The notes: generated by a model not told the origin, from the sequence alone. DNA of 59,489 bases from an uncultured Collinsella sp. (GCA_900755005.1 CAAEEX010000047.1:1-59489), one strand, 5' to 3'. Counted from the stretch's first letter, positions 8,495 through 16,969 are shown. Program-made: numbers and translations.

Positions 8495-9445
8495 ATGGTT
8501 AACGAGAAGAAGGTCGCTATTGTCGGCTGCGGTTTCGTCGGTTCGTCTTCGGCGTTCGCGCTGATGCAGAGCGGTCTGTTCTCCGAGATGGTCCTCATCG
8601 ACGTGGACAAGAACCGCGCCGAGGGTGAGGCCCTGGATATCGCGCACGGCATGACGTTTGCCGAGCCGATGAAGATCTACGCCGGCGATTATTCCGATGT
8701 CGCCGACGCCGCCATGATCGTCGTCACCGCTGGCGCTGCCCAGAAGCCCGGTGAGACCCGTCTGGACCTGGTCAACAAGAACGTCAACATCTTTAAGTCC
8801 ATCATTCCCGAAATTAAGAAGTCTGGCTTCGACGGCATTCTGCTCATTGTCTCCAACCCGGTCGATGTTCTGACCTATGCCGCCATCAAGATGTCCGGCC
8901 TGCCCGAGGGCCATGTCATCGGCTCCGGCACCGTGCTCGACACTGGCCGTCTGCAGCAGATGCTTGGTGCCCACGTCGAGGTTGACCCGCGCGATGTCCA
9001 GGCCTATGTCATGGGTGAGCACGGCGACTCCGAGTTTGTCGCTTGGTCCAGCGCTCAGGTTGCCGGCGTGCCGCTGAACACCTTCTGCGAGCTTCACGGT
9101 CATCTGGAGCATGAGGCTGCCGAGAAGCGCATCGCCGAGGACGTTAAGAACTCCGCCTATACCATCATCGAGAAGAAGCACGCTACCTACTATGGCGTTG
9201 CCATGGCCGTTAAGCGCATCTGCACAGCTGTCATGCGTGACGAGCAGACCGTTCTGCCCGTTTCCTCGCTCATGGTGGGCGAGTATGGCCTGTCTGATCT
9301 GGCTATCTCCATGCCGACCGTCGTCGGTCGCGACGGCGTTGTCTGCCGCGTCCCCGTGCCGCTGAACGAGTCCGAGCAGAGCGAGCTCACCGCCTCTGCC
9401 AAGGCCCTCAAGGACATCATCGACAGCGTCGATTTCTCCTGCTAA
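8495..9445 (+). CDS. ldh: L-lactate dehydrogenase
   Basis: This 316-aa NAD-dependent L-2-hydroxyacid dehydrogenase reduces pyruvate to L-lactate and reoxidises NADH in fermentation. The Rossmann GxGxxG is at 11-16 (GCGFVG), the acidic NAD-ribose residue is in LIDVD, and catalytic residues sit at R152/D149 and H176 (GEHGDSE). The substrate-loop sequence QKPGETR, with Gln where malate dehydrogenases have Arg, favours lactate over malate. The ATG at 8495 has GGGAG about 8 bases upstream; the frame is open 78 bases further upstream through the hairpin, which is not coding. It is monocistronic with its own strong terminator. Confidence 0.93.
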   Translation: MVNEKKVAIVGCGFVGSSSAFALMQSGLFSEMVLIDVDKNRAEGEALDIAHGMTFAEPMKIYAGDYSDVADAAMIVVTAGAAQKPGETRLDLVNKNVNIFKSIIPEIKKSGFDGILLIVSNPVDVLTYAAIKMSGLPEGHVIGSGTVLDTGRLQQMLGAHVEVDPRDVQAYVMGEHGDSEFVAWSSAQVAGVPLNTFCELHGHLEHEAAEKRIAEDVKNSAYTIIEKKHATYYGVAMAVKRICTAVMRDEQTVLPVSSLMVGEYGLSDLAISMPTVVGRDGVVCRVPVPLNESEQSELTASAKALKDIIDSVDFSC

Positions 9446-9476
9446 ATCCAGCTCGTTTGCCAGCAAGCTACAATGA

Positions 9477-9511
9477 AGGCGTCCAGGCCCCACGGCCCGG
9501 GCGCCTTTTTT
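9477..9511 (+). terminator. Terminator of ldh
   Basis: A GC-rich stem from GGCGTCCAGGCC (9478-9489) to GGCCCGGGCGCC (9494-9505), followed by TTTTTT. The T run abuts the first palindrome. Confidence 0.85.
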
Positions 9512-9585
9512 GGTGCATTGGGGTCAGGTTTGTTTGCACCAAAAGGGGCGCGATTGGTGCAAACAAACCTGACCCCAATGCACCA
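9511..9585. repeat. Perfect 31-bp-arm palindrome (REP-like), upstream copy
   Basis: The arms at 9511-9541 and 9555-9585 are perfect reverse complements, with a 13-base spacer. Each arm begins TGGTGCATTGGGGTCAGG and ends TTTGCACCA. A close relative lies at 10784-10850, on the other side of the DUF2974 gene. The GGGGTCAGG-type core resembles REP elements mobilised by RAYT transposases; no transposase gene is in this window. Confidence 0.85.
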
Positions 9586-9602
9586 TTGTTGATGGGAGAG
9601 GC

Positions 9603-10763
9603 ATGTCGGATTCGCCTAACTTTTTGAGTTATGCCCAGACGGCGTTTGATTCGTTTGAGGAGCGGACGTTCTGCGCGGTGGACAGCCTGGTGTTTGCATG
9701 GCTGTCGTATTTACGCTTGCCGGGGGATATGCCGGGGCTTGCCGGCTGGCAGGGGCTGGACGTGCGCGAGCTGCTGCGTGCCGAGTGCTACCGGGACATG
9801 ATTGGCGACCTGTGGGATCCGGAGGAGAGCCGCGCCTTGTTGGAGGCTGTTGCGGCAAGTCCGCGCTACCGCGGCGTGCGCGTGTGCGGATACCGTGCCG
9901 TGAGCGACGTGGCAACGACGGAGTAGTTTGCGGCCATGACGTTCCGATTCCCGGCAGGATTTTCCTATCTTGCCTTCCGGGGGACCGACAGCACGATCGT
10001 GGGCTGGAAAGAGGACTTTAACATGGCTTTCCGGTGTCCTGTGCCGGCCCAGGAATCTGCGGCGCGCTATGTGGACGAGGCGGTGGCCGCGATTGATGGT
10101 CCGCTCTTGTGCGGAGGCCATTCCAAGGGCGGAAACTTGGCGGTGTATGGCGCGGCGATGTGCTCTGACGCTGCTGGCGACCGGATCGAACGGGCCTTCT
10201 CCCACGATGGCCCCGGCTTTGTCGAGGAGTTCCTGAGCGGTGACGCCTTCGCAGGTCTTTCCGGCCGCATCGACAAGACCCTGCCCCAGTCTTCGATCTT
10301 CGGCATGATGTTCGAGACACAGGAAGACTACGCCATCGTCGAGAGCACCGAGTTCAGCTTGCTACAGCATAATCCCTTTAGTTGGGTCGTCGACGGCTGC
10401 GACTTTGTGTATTGCGAACGCCTGTCTGCCGGCGCTCGATACGTCGATAGCTCTATTCGCGAGATGCTGCTTGCAGTGGGGCCTGCCGAGCGCGAGCGCT
10501 TTGTAGATGCGTTGTTCTCCGTGTTTGAAGCCACAGGGGCCGAACGGTTCGCAGATATCGCAGGGAATTTGCGCGAGAGCCTGCCGGTGATGCTTCAGAC
10601 TGCGCAAGGCTTCGACAAGGATACGCGCCGTTTTATCTCGCAGACCATCGCGGCGATCCTTAAATGCGCGCTGCTGCCCAAACGCCCTGAGCTCAACGTT
10701 CCTGCCGCCGGCAAAAGCTTGGCCGAACAACTCGAGGCATGGCAGTCCGAGCTCCTGCGCTAA
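9603..10763 (+). pseudogene. DUF2974 (Mbeg1-like) alpha/beta-hydrolase gene interrupted by an in-frame amber codon
   Basis: Two open frames, 9603-9926 and 9936-10763, are in the same reading frame and separated by a single TAG at 9924-9926. Read through, they give one DUF2974 protein of about 386 residues, the family's usual length. The first part has the N-terminal NFLSYAQTAFDSFEERTF region. The second has the LAFRGTD...GWKEDFNMAF block and the lipase-like nucleophile elbow GGHSKGG with Ser at about residue 174. One C-to-T change (CAG to TAG) would explain the stop. An ATG 9 bases after it could allow reinitiation of a 275-aa fragment, but this lacks the N-terminal third. It is flanked on both sides by large palindromes. 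Confidence 0.8.
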
Positions 10764-10783
10764 CGCTGGCGCAAAGGGGCATG

Positions 10784-10850
10784 TTGGTGCAATGGGGTCA
10801 GGTTACTTTGCACCATGTTGGTGCAAAGTAACCTGACCCCATTGCACCAA
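10784..10850. repeat. Perfect 32-bp-arm palindrome (REP-like), downstream copy
   Basis: The arms at 10784-10815 and 10819-10850 are perfect reverse complements with only a 3-base spacer. The arm sequence differs from the copy at 9511-9585 in a few bases, and each change is matched in the opposite arm. Confidence 0.85.
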
Positions 10851-10925
10851 TCTTCGATGCGCTTGGGGCGGGCTCGACCGCTATACTGATTCGTGCTGAA
10901 ATCGATCTAGAACGGAATGCCGTAT

Positions 10926-11930
10926 ATGAAAATCAATCACGCAATCCTGCATATCCTGGACTTTGACTCGGCCGTCAACGTTATGAGCCAGCGCGAGCTC
11001 GATATCGAGAGCCGCACCGTGCGCAACTTCGTGACCACGCACCTGCGTCGCGCCCGTACGTCTGCCGATAACAAGCGCGCCACGTTTGCCGAAAACTCCG
11101 CATTCGGCGGCGAGCTCAAGGGCTATTTCTTTGGCGAGCGCGAGTTTGTGGACCTGTCGCAGCAGATCGCGGAGTTCATTTCCTCCGAGCTCACCAAGGC
11201 CGAAAAGGCCGAGTCCACCGATGTCCTCGTTGCCGACTTTGACGATGACGAGGATGCCCGCTGGTTTGCCGTCATGCTGCTGGGTTCCAAGCAGGCCTTT
11301 ATGCACGAGGTAGGCCGCGAGGAGGGCGAGGTGCGTAACGACATCGCGCGTCATTATGCTATCCTGCCGAACCCTTCCCAAAAGGTACCGAGCTATGCCA
11401 TTGTGCGCGCGAGCACCATGGAGATCGGCTATGTGGACAAGAAGCGCAAGATCGCCGGCGAGGACCGCATGCTTATACCTGACGGCCTTCTGCAGTGCGA
11501 TACGGGCGTGTCGGGCAAGGAGATTATCGACACCGTGACGCGCGTGGTCGAGGAGGTCGCCGAGGAACACGGCGCCAACACGGCCGTGGCGCTCGCCAAG
11601 GTCAAAGCCGCTGTTGCCGAGAAGGTTGAAGACGACGAGGAACTGCCGCCCTGGGATATCGTCGACGAGGTCTTTGAGGACGAGCCGGTCATCAAAGAGA
11701 GCGTGCGTGCGGCGCTGACCGAGGAAAAGGTGCCCGAGCGTGTGCCTGTGGAGCGCAAGCAGGTCGAGCGCGCGGCCGTGCGCAATCACAAGATTCGTAC
11801 CGATACGGGTATCGAGATCAGCTTCCCGGCCGAGATGGGCTCGAACTCCGAGTACATCGAGTTCGTCAACGAGCCCAACGGCCTCATCTCCATCGAGCTC
11901 AAGAACATCGGAAGCATCGAGAACCGATAG
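10926..11930 (+). CDS. Nucleoid-associated protein, NdpA/YejK family
   Basis: This 334-aa protein matches the 37-kDa nucleoid-associated protein family (PF04245): the N-terminus MKINHAILHILDF, a central acidic region and the C-terminal IEISFPAEMGSNSEYIEF-like segment. Proteins of this family bind DNA and associate with the nucleoid; their molecular role is poorly known. The ATG at 10926 is preferred over the ATG at 10917 because it matches the family start and gives proper spacing from GGAA; the upstream ATG overlaps that site. The C-terminal third is unusually rich in Glu/Asp. Monocistronic. Confidence 0.85.
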   Translation: MKINHAILHILDFDSAVNVMSQRELDIESRTVRNFVTTHLRRARTSADNKRATFAENSAFGGELKGYFFGEREFVDLSQQIAEFISSELTKAEKAESTDVLVADFDDDEDARWFAVMLLGSKQAFMHEVGREEGEVRNDIARHYAILPNPSQKVPSYAIVRASTMEIGYVDKKRKIAGEDRMLIPDGLLQCDTGVSGKEIIDTVTRVVEEVAEEHGANTAVALAKVKAAVAEKVEDDEELPPWDIVDEVFEDEPVIKESVRAALTEEKVPERVPVERKQVERAAVRNHKIRTDTGIEISFPAEMGSNSEYIEFVNEPNGLISIELKNIGSIENR

Positions 11931-11953
11931 CGCAATAGTTTCTTCCAAAGAGA

Positions 11954-11999
11954 AATCTGGATTATATTTTGAAGTATACTTTGAAATACAATCCAGATT
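11954..11999. promoter_or_regulatory. Inverted repeat / probable operator of the toxin-antitoxin pair
   Basis: AATCTGGATT (11954-11963) and AATCCAGATT (11990-11999) are perfect reverse complements around an AT-rich centre with TATATT and TATACT, which could serve as -10 elements. Type II antitoxins usually bind such dyads to autorepress. Confidence 0.6.
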
Positions 12000-12016
12000 A
12001 TTTTTTGGAGGTACAA

Positions 12017-12367
12017 ATGTCCCCACTTGTTCTGGAAAAGCCGGTGTTTACAAAAGATCAGGTAGTTTCTGCCACCGAAGCGAGCAAGTCCTTATCTGCC
12101 GTTCGCAAGCGCGCCAAGCGCGCGCCGCAGTTTATCGCAGATCATAACGATATCGATACCGTGATTATCGACTACGCTGCCTATGAGGAAATGTACGGCG
12201 CCCTACAGTACCTTCGCGAACTTGAGCTTGATCGTATTGCGGCAGATCGAATCAAAAACGGACCACATGAGTTTATTCCGTTTGAAGATGCCCTGACTCC
12301 TGAGGAGCTCGCGGAGTTCGAATCGATGGACTCCGACGCGATTTCGGATGAGGATCTTTTCGAATGA
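12017..12367 (+). CDS. Phd/YefM-like antitoxin
   Basis: This 116-aa protein is read as the antitoxin of a type II pair. The N-terminal region (about 12-60) has the Phd/YefM-like layout of a short strand-helix DNA-binding part (ATEASKSLSAVRKRAKRAPQFI, then DTVIIDYAAYEEM). The C-terminus is strongly acidic (FESMDSDAISDEDLFE), as in tails that neutralise a basic toxin. GGAGG lies 5 bases before the ATG at 12017. The stop overlaps the toxin start by 4 bases (ATGA). The inverted repeat just upstream fits autoregulation. Confidence 0.8.
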   Translation: MSPLVLEKPVFTKDQVVSATEASKSLSAVRKRAKRAPQFIADHNDIDTVIIDYAAYEEMYGALQYLRELELDRIAADRIKNGPHEFIPFEDALTPEELAEFESMDSDAISDEDLFE

Positions 12368-12708
12368 GCGGGCACTTTGTCGTCGGCTTTTTGAATCGAG
12401 ACGTCGAAAAGGAATATCAAAAACTAGATGGTTCTCAGCGAAGGCTCGTCCGCATTGCAGTGGCGAAATTAAAGACGCGCGCCGATGAAATCGGAACGCC
12501 GCTTCACGGTGAGCTTGCCGGCTGCAAAAAGATTAAATGGCGAAAGGCGGGACTCCGAATGGTATTTCGAATCCGAGAGGACGGAACGGTTGAGATTGCC
12601 GAGATCGTTGCAATAGGTCGGCGCGATCGTTCCGAGGTCTATAAGACGGCCGTAGGGCGCCTGCCAAAGCAACCCGCCATGGTTGAATACGATGGAACCC
12701 TGAGATAA
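12364..12708 (+). CDS. RelE/ParE-superfamily toxin
   Basis: This 114-aa basic protein has the compact RelE/ParE fold pattern: an N-terminal strand (GHFVVGFLNRDVEKEYQKL), a Lys/Arg-rich helix, GELAGCKKIKWRKAGLRMVFRI and a last strand EIAEIVAIGRRDRSEVY. Members are mRNA interferases or gyrase poisons held inactive by the antitoxin. Translation is coupled to the antitoxin through ATGA. The pair is ended by a strong terminator. Confidence 0.82.
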   Translation: MSGHFVVGFLNRDVEKEYQKLDGSQRRLVRIAVAKLKTRADEIGTPLHGELAGCKKIKWRKAGLRMVFRIREDGTVEIAEIVAIGRRDRSEVYKTAVGRLPKQPAMVEYDGTLR

Positions 12709-12746
12709 AGAAGGCCGAAGTCCCGGGCGGGGCTTCGGCCTTCTTG
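12707..12746. terminator. Bidirectional-looking terminator
   Basis: AAGAAGGCCGAAG (12708-12720) pairs with CTTCGGCCTTCTT (12733-12745). It directly follows the toxin stop. Confidence 0.85.
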
Positions 12747-12787
12747 CTTGGGGCTTAATTACGCTACAGGTTGAGCGTACGTCAGCG

Positions 12788-12886
12788 AAAACGCCCCAGA
12801 GCGAGCAAGGTGACGTGAAAGAGGAGGGCATTGACCTTCTGGTCATGCCCGACGATTGAACGTCAGATTGCCGCTCTGGGTCGTTT
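12788..12886. repeat. Nested long palindrome, core family 1
   Basis: The outer arms CCCAGAGCG (12795-12803) and CGCTCTGGG (12872-12880) extend outward with AAACG/CGTTT and inward through GCAA and TGACGT (12811-12816 against ACGTCA). Inside are GAAAGAGGAG (12817-12826), a hairpin GGGCAT/ATGCCC with GACC/GGTC, and GACGATTGAACGTC (12851-12864). The same inner motifs recur in the palindrome at 29629-29729 with different outer arms. Confidence 0.7.
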
Positions 12887-12928
12887 GCAGCGTCGACTTG
12901 TTGCGCGGTTTGGCAAACCCGCGCAACT

Positions 12929-13648
12929 CTACAGCTGGCGCAGACCTTCCTCGAGGCCGGTCTTGCTGTCGGTCTTCTCGTCGCGCATCTTGATGACGCG
13001 GGCGGGGACACCGGCCACGACGGCGCCGGCGGGGACGTCCTCGACGCATACGGCACCGGCAGCCACGACGGCGCCCTTGCCCACGCGCACGCCCTCCAGG
13101 ACCACGGCGTTGGCGCCAATCATGACATCATCCTCGATGATGACGGGCGTGGCACTCGCGGGCTCAACGACGCCTGCCAGTACGGTGCCGGCGCCGATGT
13201 GGCAGTTCTTGCCCACGGTGGCGCGGCCGCCCAGCACGGCGCCCATATCAATCATAGAGCCTTCGCCAATGACGGAGCCGATGTTGATGATGGCACCCAT
13301 CATGATGACGGCGCGGTCGCCGATCTCGACGCGGTCGCGGATGATTGCGCCCGGCTCGATGCGGGCGTTGATGCCCTTAAGGTCGAGCATGGGGACGGCG
13401 GAGTTGCGGCAGTCATTCTCGACGTCGTAGTAGTCGATGGAGTCGGCATTGGCATCGAGGATGGCCTTGAGCTCGTCCCAGTCGCCAAAGACGGTCTTGC
13501 CACGACGGCCGCCGTAGACGTGCGCATCGCCCCAGGCAACCTTCATGCCGGGCTTCTCGCGCACATACAGTTTGACGGGCGTCTTTTTAGGCGCGGTGGC
13601 GATGTAATTGATGATCTCCTGTGCATCCATTTCGGCTGCGTTGCTCAT
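12929..13648 (-). CDS. dapH: Tetrahydrodipicolinate N-acetyltransferase
   Basis: This 239-aa left-handed beta-helix acetyltransferase acetylates tetrahydrodipicolinate from acetyl-CoA in lysine/diaminopimelate synthesis. The N-terminal domain has INYIATAPKKTPVKLYV, typical of DapH rather than the succinyl-transferring DapD. Hexapeptide repeats run from about residue 90 to 215 (for example GAIIRDRVEIGDRAVIM, GKNCHIGAGTVLAGV). Last gene of the minus-strand operon lysA-dapA, dapB, dapH; GGAGAG lies upstream of the ATG at 13648. Its presence says this organism uses the N-acetyl branch. Confidence 0.93.
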   Translation of the reverse strand: MSNAAEMDAQEIINYIATAPKKTPVKLYVREKPGMKVAWGDAHVYGGRRGKTVFGDWDELKAILDANADSIDYYDVENDCRNSAVPMLDLKGINARIEPGAIIRDRVEIGDRAVIMMGAIINIGSVIGEGSMIDMGAVLGGRATVGKNCHIGAGTVLAGVVEPASATPVIIEDDVMIGANAVVLEGVRVGKGAVVAAGAVCVEDVPAGAVVAGVPARVIKMRDEKTDSKTGLEEGLRQL

Positions 13649-13687
13649 TTGCTATCTCTCCTTTGGGTGGATTCGGTTGATACCCGG

Positions 13688-14428
13688 TTAGGCAAACATG
13701 ACCTGGTCGAACGTATAGAAGCCGGGTTCGCGGGTGACGAGCTTCTGCGCGGCTGCCAAGGCGCCGTTGACAAAGATCTGACGGCTCGTGGCGCGGTGGG
13801 TGAGCGTGACCTCCTCGTCCTGGCCAAAGAAACTCACCTCGTGCACGCCGGCGACGGTGCCGCCGCGCAGCGAGTGCATACCGATCTCCTTGGGGTCACG
13901 CGCGCCGCACATGCCCTCGCGACCGTAGACAGGATGATAACCAGCCTCGGGCTCGGCCTCGACCACGGCGTCGAGTAGCAGCTTGGCGGTGCCGCTGGGG
14001 GCATCGACCTTTTGGTTATGGTGTGTCTCGACGATTTCGCAGTCAAAGCCGGGCAGTTCGCGCGTGGCCTGTGCAACCAGATGGCGCAGGACGGCGATGC
14101 CGATAGAGTAGTTGCCCGAGTGCATGACACGGGCATTCTGGCCCAGCTCGCGCAGGCGGTCCATCTGCTCAGGCGAATAGCCCGTGGTGCCGGAAACGAG
14201 TGCGGCGCCCGTGCGCTCGACATAGGCGACGACGGCATCGAAGGTCACGACGTTCGAGAAGTCGATGATGACGTCGGCTGCCGGGGCGCTCTCGAGATCG
14301 GACAGATCAAAACCGATCTGGGCGACGATATCAAAAACGGGCTGACCGGCGGCGTCGACAACGCCCTCGGCGGTGGTGCGGATGAGCGAGCCCATGCGGC
14401 CCGTTCCCATAATGACGGTCTTAATCAA
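13688..14428 (-). CDS. dapB: 4-hydroxy-tetrahydrodipicolinate reductase
   Basis: This 246-aa NAD(P)H-dependent reductase acts after DapA. It shows the nucleotide-binding start IMGTGRMGSLI, the central IIDFSN and SGTTGYS blocks, and the C-terminal substrate domain with ETHHNQKVDAPSGTA, the DapB signature. The start overlaps the end of the dapA region by 8 bases, so translation is coupled. dapH follows after about 40 bases. Confidence 0.95.
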   Translation of the reverse strand: MIKTVIMGTGRMGSLIRTTAEGVVDAAGQPVFDIVAQIGFDLSDLESAPAADVIIDFSNVVTFDAVVAYVERTGAALVSGTTGYSPEQMDRLRELGQNARVMHSGNYSIGIAVLRHLVAQATRELPGFDCEIVETHHNQKVDAPSGTAKLLLDAVVEAEPEAGYHPVYGREGMCGARDPKEIGMHSLRGGTVAGVHEVSFFGQDEEVTLTHRATSRQIFVNGALAAAQKLVTREPGFYTFDQVMFA

Positions 14429-16730
14429 GCAGACCAGCTCCCTTCAGAGCATCGGTAAGTGCGGATCGCGTGTCGTCTGCCATGGGGCAAAGCGGCATGC
14501 GGTAGTTGGCTTCGATCATACCCATCTGGGCGAGTGCCTCCTTGACGGGGATGGGGTTGACCTCGCTAAAGAGGGCGTTGATGAGCGGCTGGCCGGCAAT
14601 CTGGATGTCGCGGGCACGTGCCACGTCGCCGTCCAGGTAGGCGCGGCACATGTCGTGCACGAGCTGCGGCTGAACATCGGCCCACACGCTGATGGTGCCC
14701 GAGGCCCCCAAGCTCATGAGCGGTACGGTGAGCGCGTCCTCGCCCGAGTACATGCGGAAGTCGTCGGACAGCAGGTGGGCGATCTTGGCCGCGTAGGCGA
14801 CGTTGCCCGAGGCTTCCTTAATACCCATGATGTTGGGGTGCGCGGCCAGGCGCTCTACGTTGCGCTCGCTGATGCCGCAGCCGCATCGGCCGGGGATGTT
14901 GTACAGGATGCAGGGGATGTCCACGGCATCGGCCACGGTCTTAAAGTGCTGGTAGATACCCTCTTCGTTAGACTTGTTGTAGTAGGGGGTAATGAGCAGC
15001 AGACCGTCGGCGCCCAGGCCTTGGTAGGTGAGCGACTTGGTGAGCATGGTCTGCGTGGAGTTAGAGCCCGAGCCTGCAATGACGGGGACGCGTCCTGCAA
15101 CCTGCTTGACCACGGCGGCGACGACGGAGTTGTCCTCGTCATCGGTCATCGTGGCGCTCTCGCCGGTGGTGCCCAGGGTGAGGATGGCGTCGGTGCCGTT
15201 TTGCAGGTGGAAATCGATAAGGCGCTCGAGTGCATCAAAGTCGACGCTGCCGTCCTTTTTAAACGGTGTAACAAGGGCGACGATTGAGCCCTCGAGATTG
15301 CGGATGTCCATGTTCTTCTCCTTCGCCTCCGCGATCTGGATGCGTTTGTTCCATTGAGCTGCGACTGCCAGGCGCTCGTCTTCGGCGCGACGGCGGGCAC
15401 TTTCGGCGCGCGACTTGGCCAGCAGCTCTCGGCCGCACGGCAGCACGTCGAGCGTGGCAAAGTAATCGCCCGGGCGCTCGGCGCGGCGGATGAGGTCGGC
15501 CGCGCCATCGGGGCGCAGCAGGACCTCGGCCGAGCGCAGCCGTCCGTTGTAGTTGTAGCCCATGGAGTAGCCATGCGCACCGGTATCGTGGATTACAAGC
15601 AGGTCACCCATGTCGATATGCGGCAGCTTGCGATCGATAGCGAACTTGTCGTTGTTCTCGCATAGGTTGCCCGTGATGTCATAGGTGTTCGTGACGGGCG
15701 CCGTGGCCTTGTCGGCGCCGCCCGGCTGACCCATCACCGTAATGTGGTGGTAGGCGCCATACATGGCAGGGCGGATCAAATCGACGGCGCTTGCATCGAC
15801 ACCGATATAGTCCTTGTAGATCTGCTTCTCGTGGATAGCCTTGGTGACCAGACAGCCGTAGGGGCCTATCATAAAGCGGCCCATCTCAGTGCAGATGGCC
15901 ACATCGCCCATGCCGGCGGGAACCAAGATCTCGTCGTATGCCGCGTGTACTCCCTCGCCGATGGCGCGAATGTCGTTGGCCTGCTGCTCGGGCAGGTAGG
16001 GGATGCCGACGCCGCCGGACAGATTGATGAAGGCGACGTGTGCGCCGGTCTCGTGCTCCAAGCGCACGGCAAGCTCAAAGAGGATACGCGCGAGCTCGGG
16101 GTAGTAGTCGTTGGTGACGGTGTTGCTGGCAAGGAATGCGTGGATGCCAAAATTTTCGGCACCTTTGGCCTTGAGAGCGCGGAAGGCCTCAAAGAGTTGA
16201 TCGGTGGTCATGCCGTATTTGGAATCGCCCGGGTTGTCCATGATGCCGTTGGAGAGCTGGAACAGGCCGCCCGGGTTAAAGCGGCAGCTGACCGTCTTGG
16301 GGATGGGGCCTGCGACGCGCTCGTAGAACTCGATGTGGCTGATGTCGTCGAAGTTGACGATGGCGCCCAGCTTATCGGCAAGCTCAAAGTCCGCCGCCGG
16401 CGTGTCGTTGGATGAGAACATGATGTCATGGCCGGTGATGCCCAGCGAGCGGGCGATCATGAGCTCGGTATAGCTCGAGCAGTCGCAACCGCAGCCGTAT
16501 TCGTTAAGAATGGAGATGAGTGCCGGGTTGGGATTGGCCTTGACGGCAAAGTACTCCTTAAACCCCGGATTCCACGCAAAGGCGTCGCGCACCTCTTGCA
16601 TGTTGCGACGGATGCCCGCCTCGTCGTATAGATGAAACGGCGTGGGGAACTGCTCGACGATGTGTTCGAGCGTCTCCTTGTCCACAAACGGCCGCTTTGC
16701 CGCATATGCCTCGTTGGGGGTCAGTGCCAT
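14421..16730 (-). CDS. lysA-dapA: Diaminopimelate decarboxylase fused in frame to 4-hydroxy-tetrahydrodipicolinate synthase (LysA-DapA)
   Basis: One uninterrupted 769-codon frame encodes two complete enzymes. Residues 1 to about 440 are LysA, a PLP enzyme making lysine from meso-DAP: PLP Lys at K64 (YFAVKANPNP), TEMGRFMIGPYG and HDTGAHGYSMGYNYNGR. About 30 charged, helix-prone residues follow (ESARRRAEDERLAVAAQWNK region), then DapA from residue 474 (MDIRNLEGSIVALVTPFKKD) with TTGESA, LYNIPGR and GIKEASGN, the Schiff-base Lys block. DapA also has its own ribosome site (AAGGAG, 7 bases before the ATG at 15311), so a separate 296-aa DapA may be made besides, or instead of, a fusion. I infer either a true bifunctional protein or a lost lysA stop codon. 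A lysine riboswitch precedes the gene. Confidence 0.9.
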   Translation of the reverse strand: MALTPNEAYAAKRPFVDKETLEHIVEQFPTPFHLYDEAGIRRNMQEVRDAFAWNPGFKEYFAVKANPNPALISILNEYGCGCDCSSYTELMIARSLGITGHDIMFSSNDTPAADFELADKLGAIVNFDDISHIEFYERVAGPIPKTVSCRFNPGGLFQLSNGIMDNPGDSKYGMTTDQLFEAFRALKAKGAENFGIHAFLASNTVTNDYYPELARILFELAVRLEHETGAHVAFINLSGGVGIPYLPEQQANDIRAIGEGVHAAYDEILVPAGMGDVAICTEMGRFMIGPYGCLVTKAIHEKQIYKDYIGVDASAVDLIRPAMYGAYHHITVMGQPGGADKATAPVTNTYDITGNLCENNDKFAIDRKLPHIDMGDLLVIHDTGAHGYSMGYNYNGRLRSAEVLLRPDGAADLIRRAERPGDYFATLDVLPCGRELLAKSRAESARRRAEDERLAVAAQWNKRIQIAEAKEKNMDIRNLEGSIVALVTPFKKDGSVDFDALERLIDFHLQNGTDAILTLGTTGESATMTDDEDNSVVAAVVKQVAGRVPVIAGSGSNSTQTMLTKSLTYQGLGADGLLLITPYYNKSNEEGIYQHFKTVADAVDIPCILYNIPGRCGCGISERNVERLAAHPNIMGIKEASGNVAYAAKIAHLLSDDFRMYSGEDALTVPLMSLGASGTISVWADVQPQLVHDMCRAYLDGDVARARDIQIAGQPLINALFSEVNPIPVKEALAQMGMIEANYRMPLCPMADDTRSALTDALKGAGLLD

Positions 16731-16800
16731 GTCCCGTAAACCTCGCTATCCAGACGGCGCTACCTGCGCATCGAATCCGCATAGCGTGGACCCCATGTCC

Positions 16801-16960
16801 GGATAGCGCTCCCGCATTGCTGCAGACAGTCCTACGGGTGTTTCCCGCAGGCCCACCAGGCTGTTCGTGCCCGAACAACCCAGTTCGGCGGGTTTCGCCT
16901 CCCCACGGGGTCAAAGTCTGCCGACTCGCCCGCGGTTCATCGTGCCCGCGCCTCTATCAA
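16801..16960 (-). ncRNA. Lysine riboswitch (L box) upstream of lysA-dapA
   Basis: Read on the minus strand, the leader begins GATAGAGGCGCG, has GGGGAGGCG followed by CCGCCGAA, then GTGGGCCTGC, then GACTGTC, and closes with GCGCTATCC. These are the conserved blocks of the L box in order and at the right spacing. The first stem pairs GATAG near 16955 with CTATC near 16803. The 3' strand GCGCTATCC (16801-16809) can instead pair with GGATAGCG (about 16746-16753), directly next to the GAGG ribosome site of lysA. That fits translational control: the alternative pairing would hide or expose the site depending on lysine. Confidence 0.88.
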
Positions 16961-16969
16961 GTGGTAAAG

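Noticed and set aside
9924..9926. Pyrrolysine or programmed recoding at the TAG
   Set aside because: No pyl genes or recoding structure are visible here; a point mutation is simpler.
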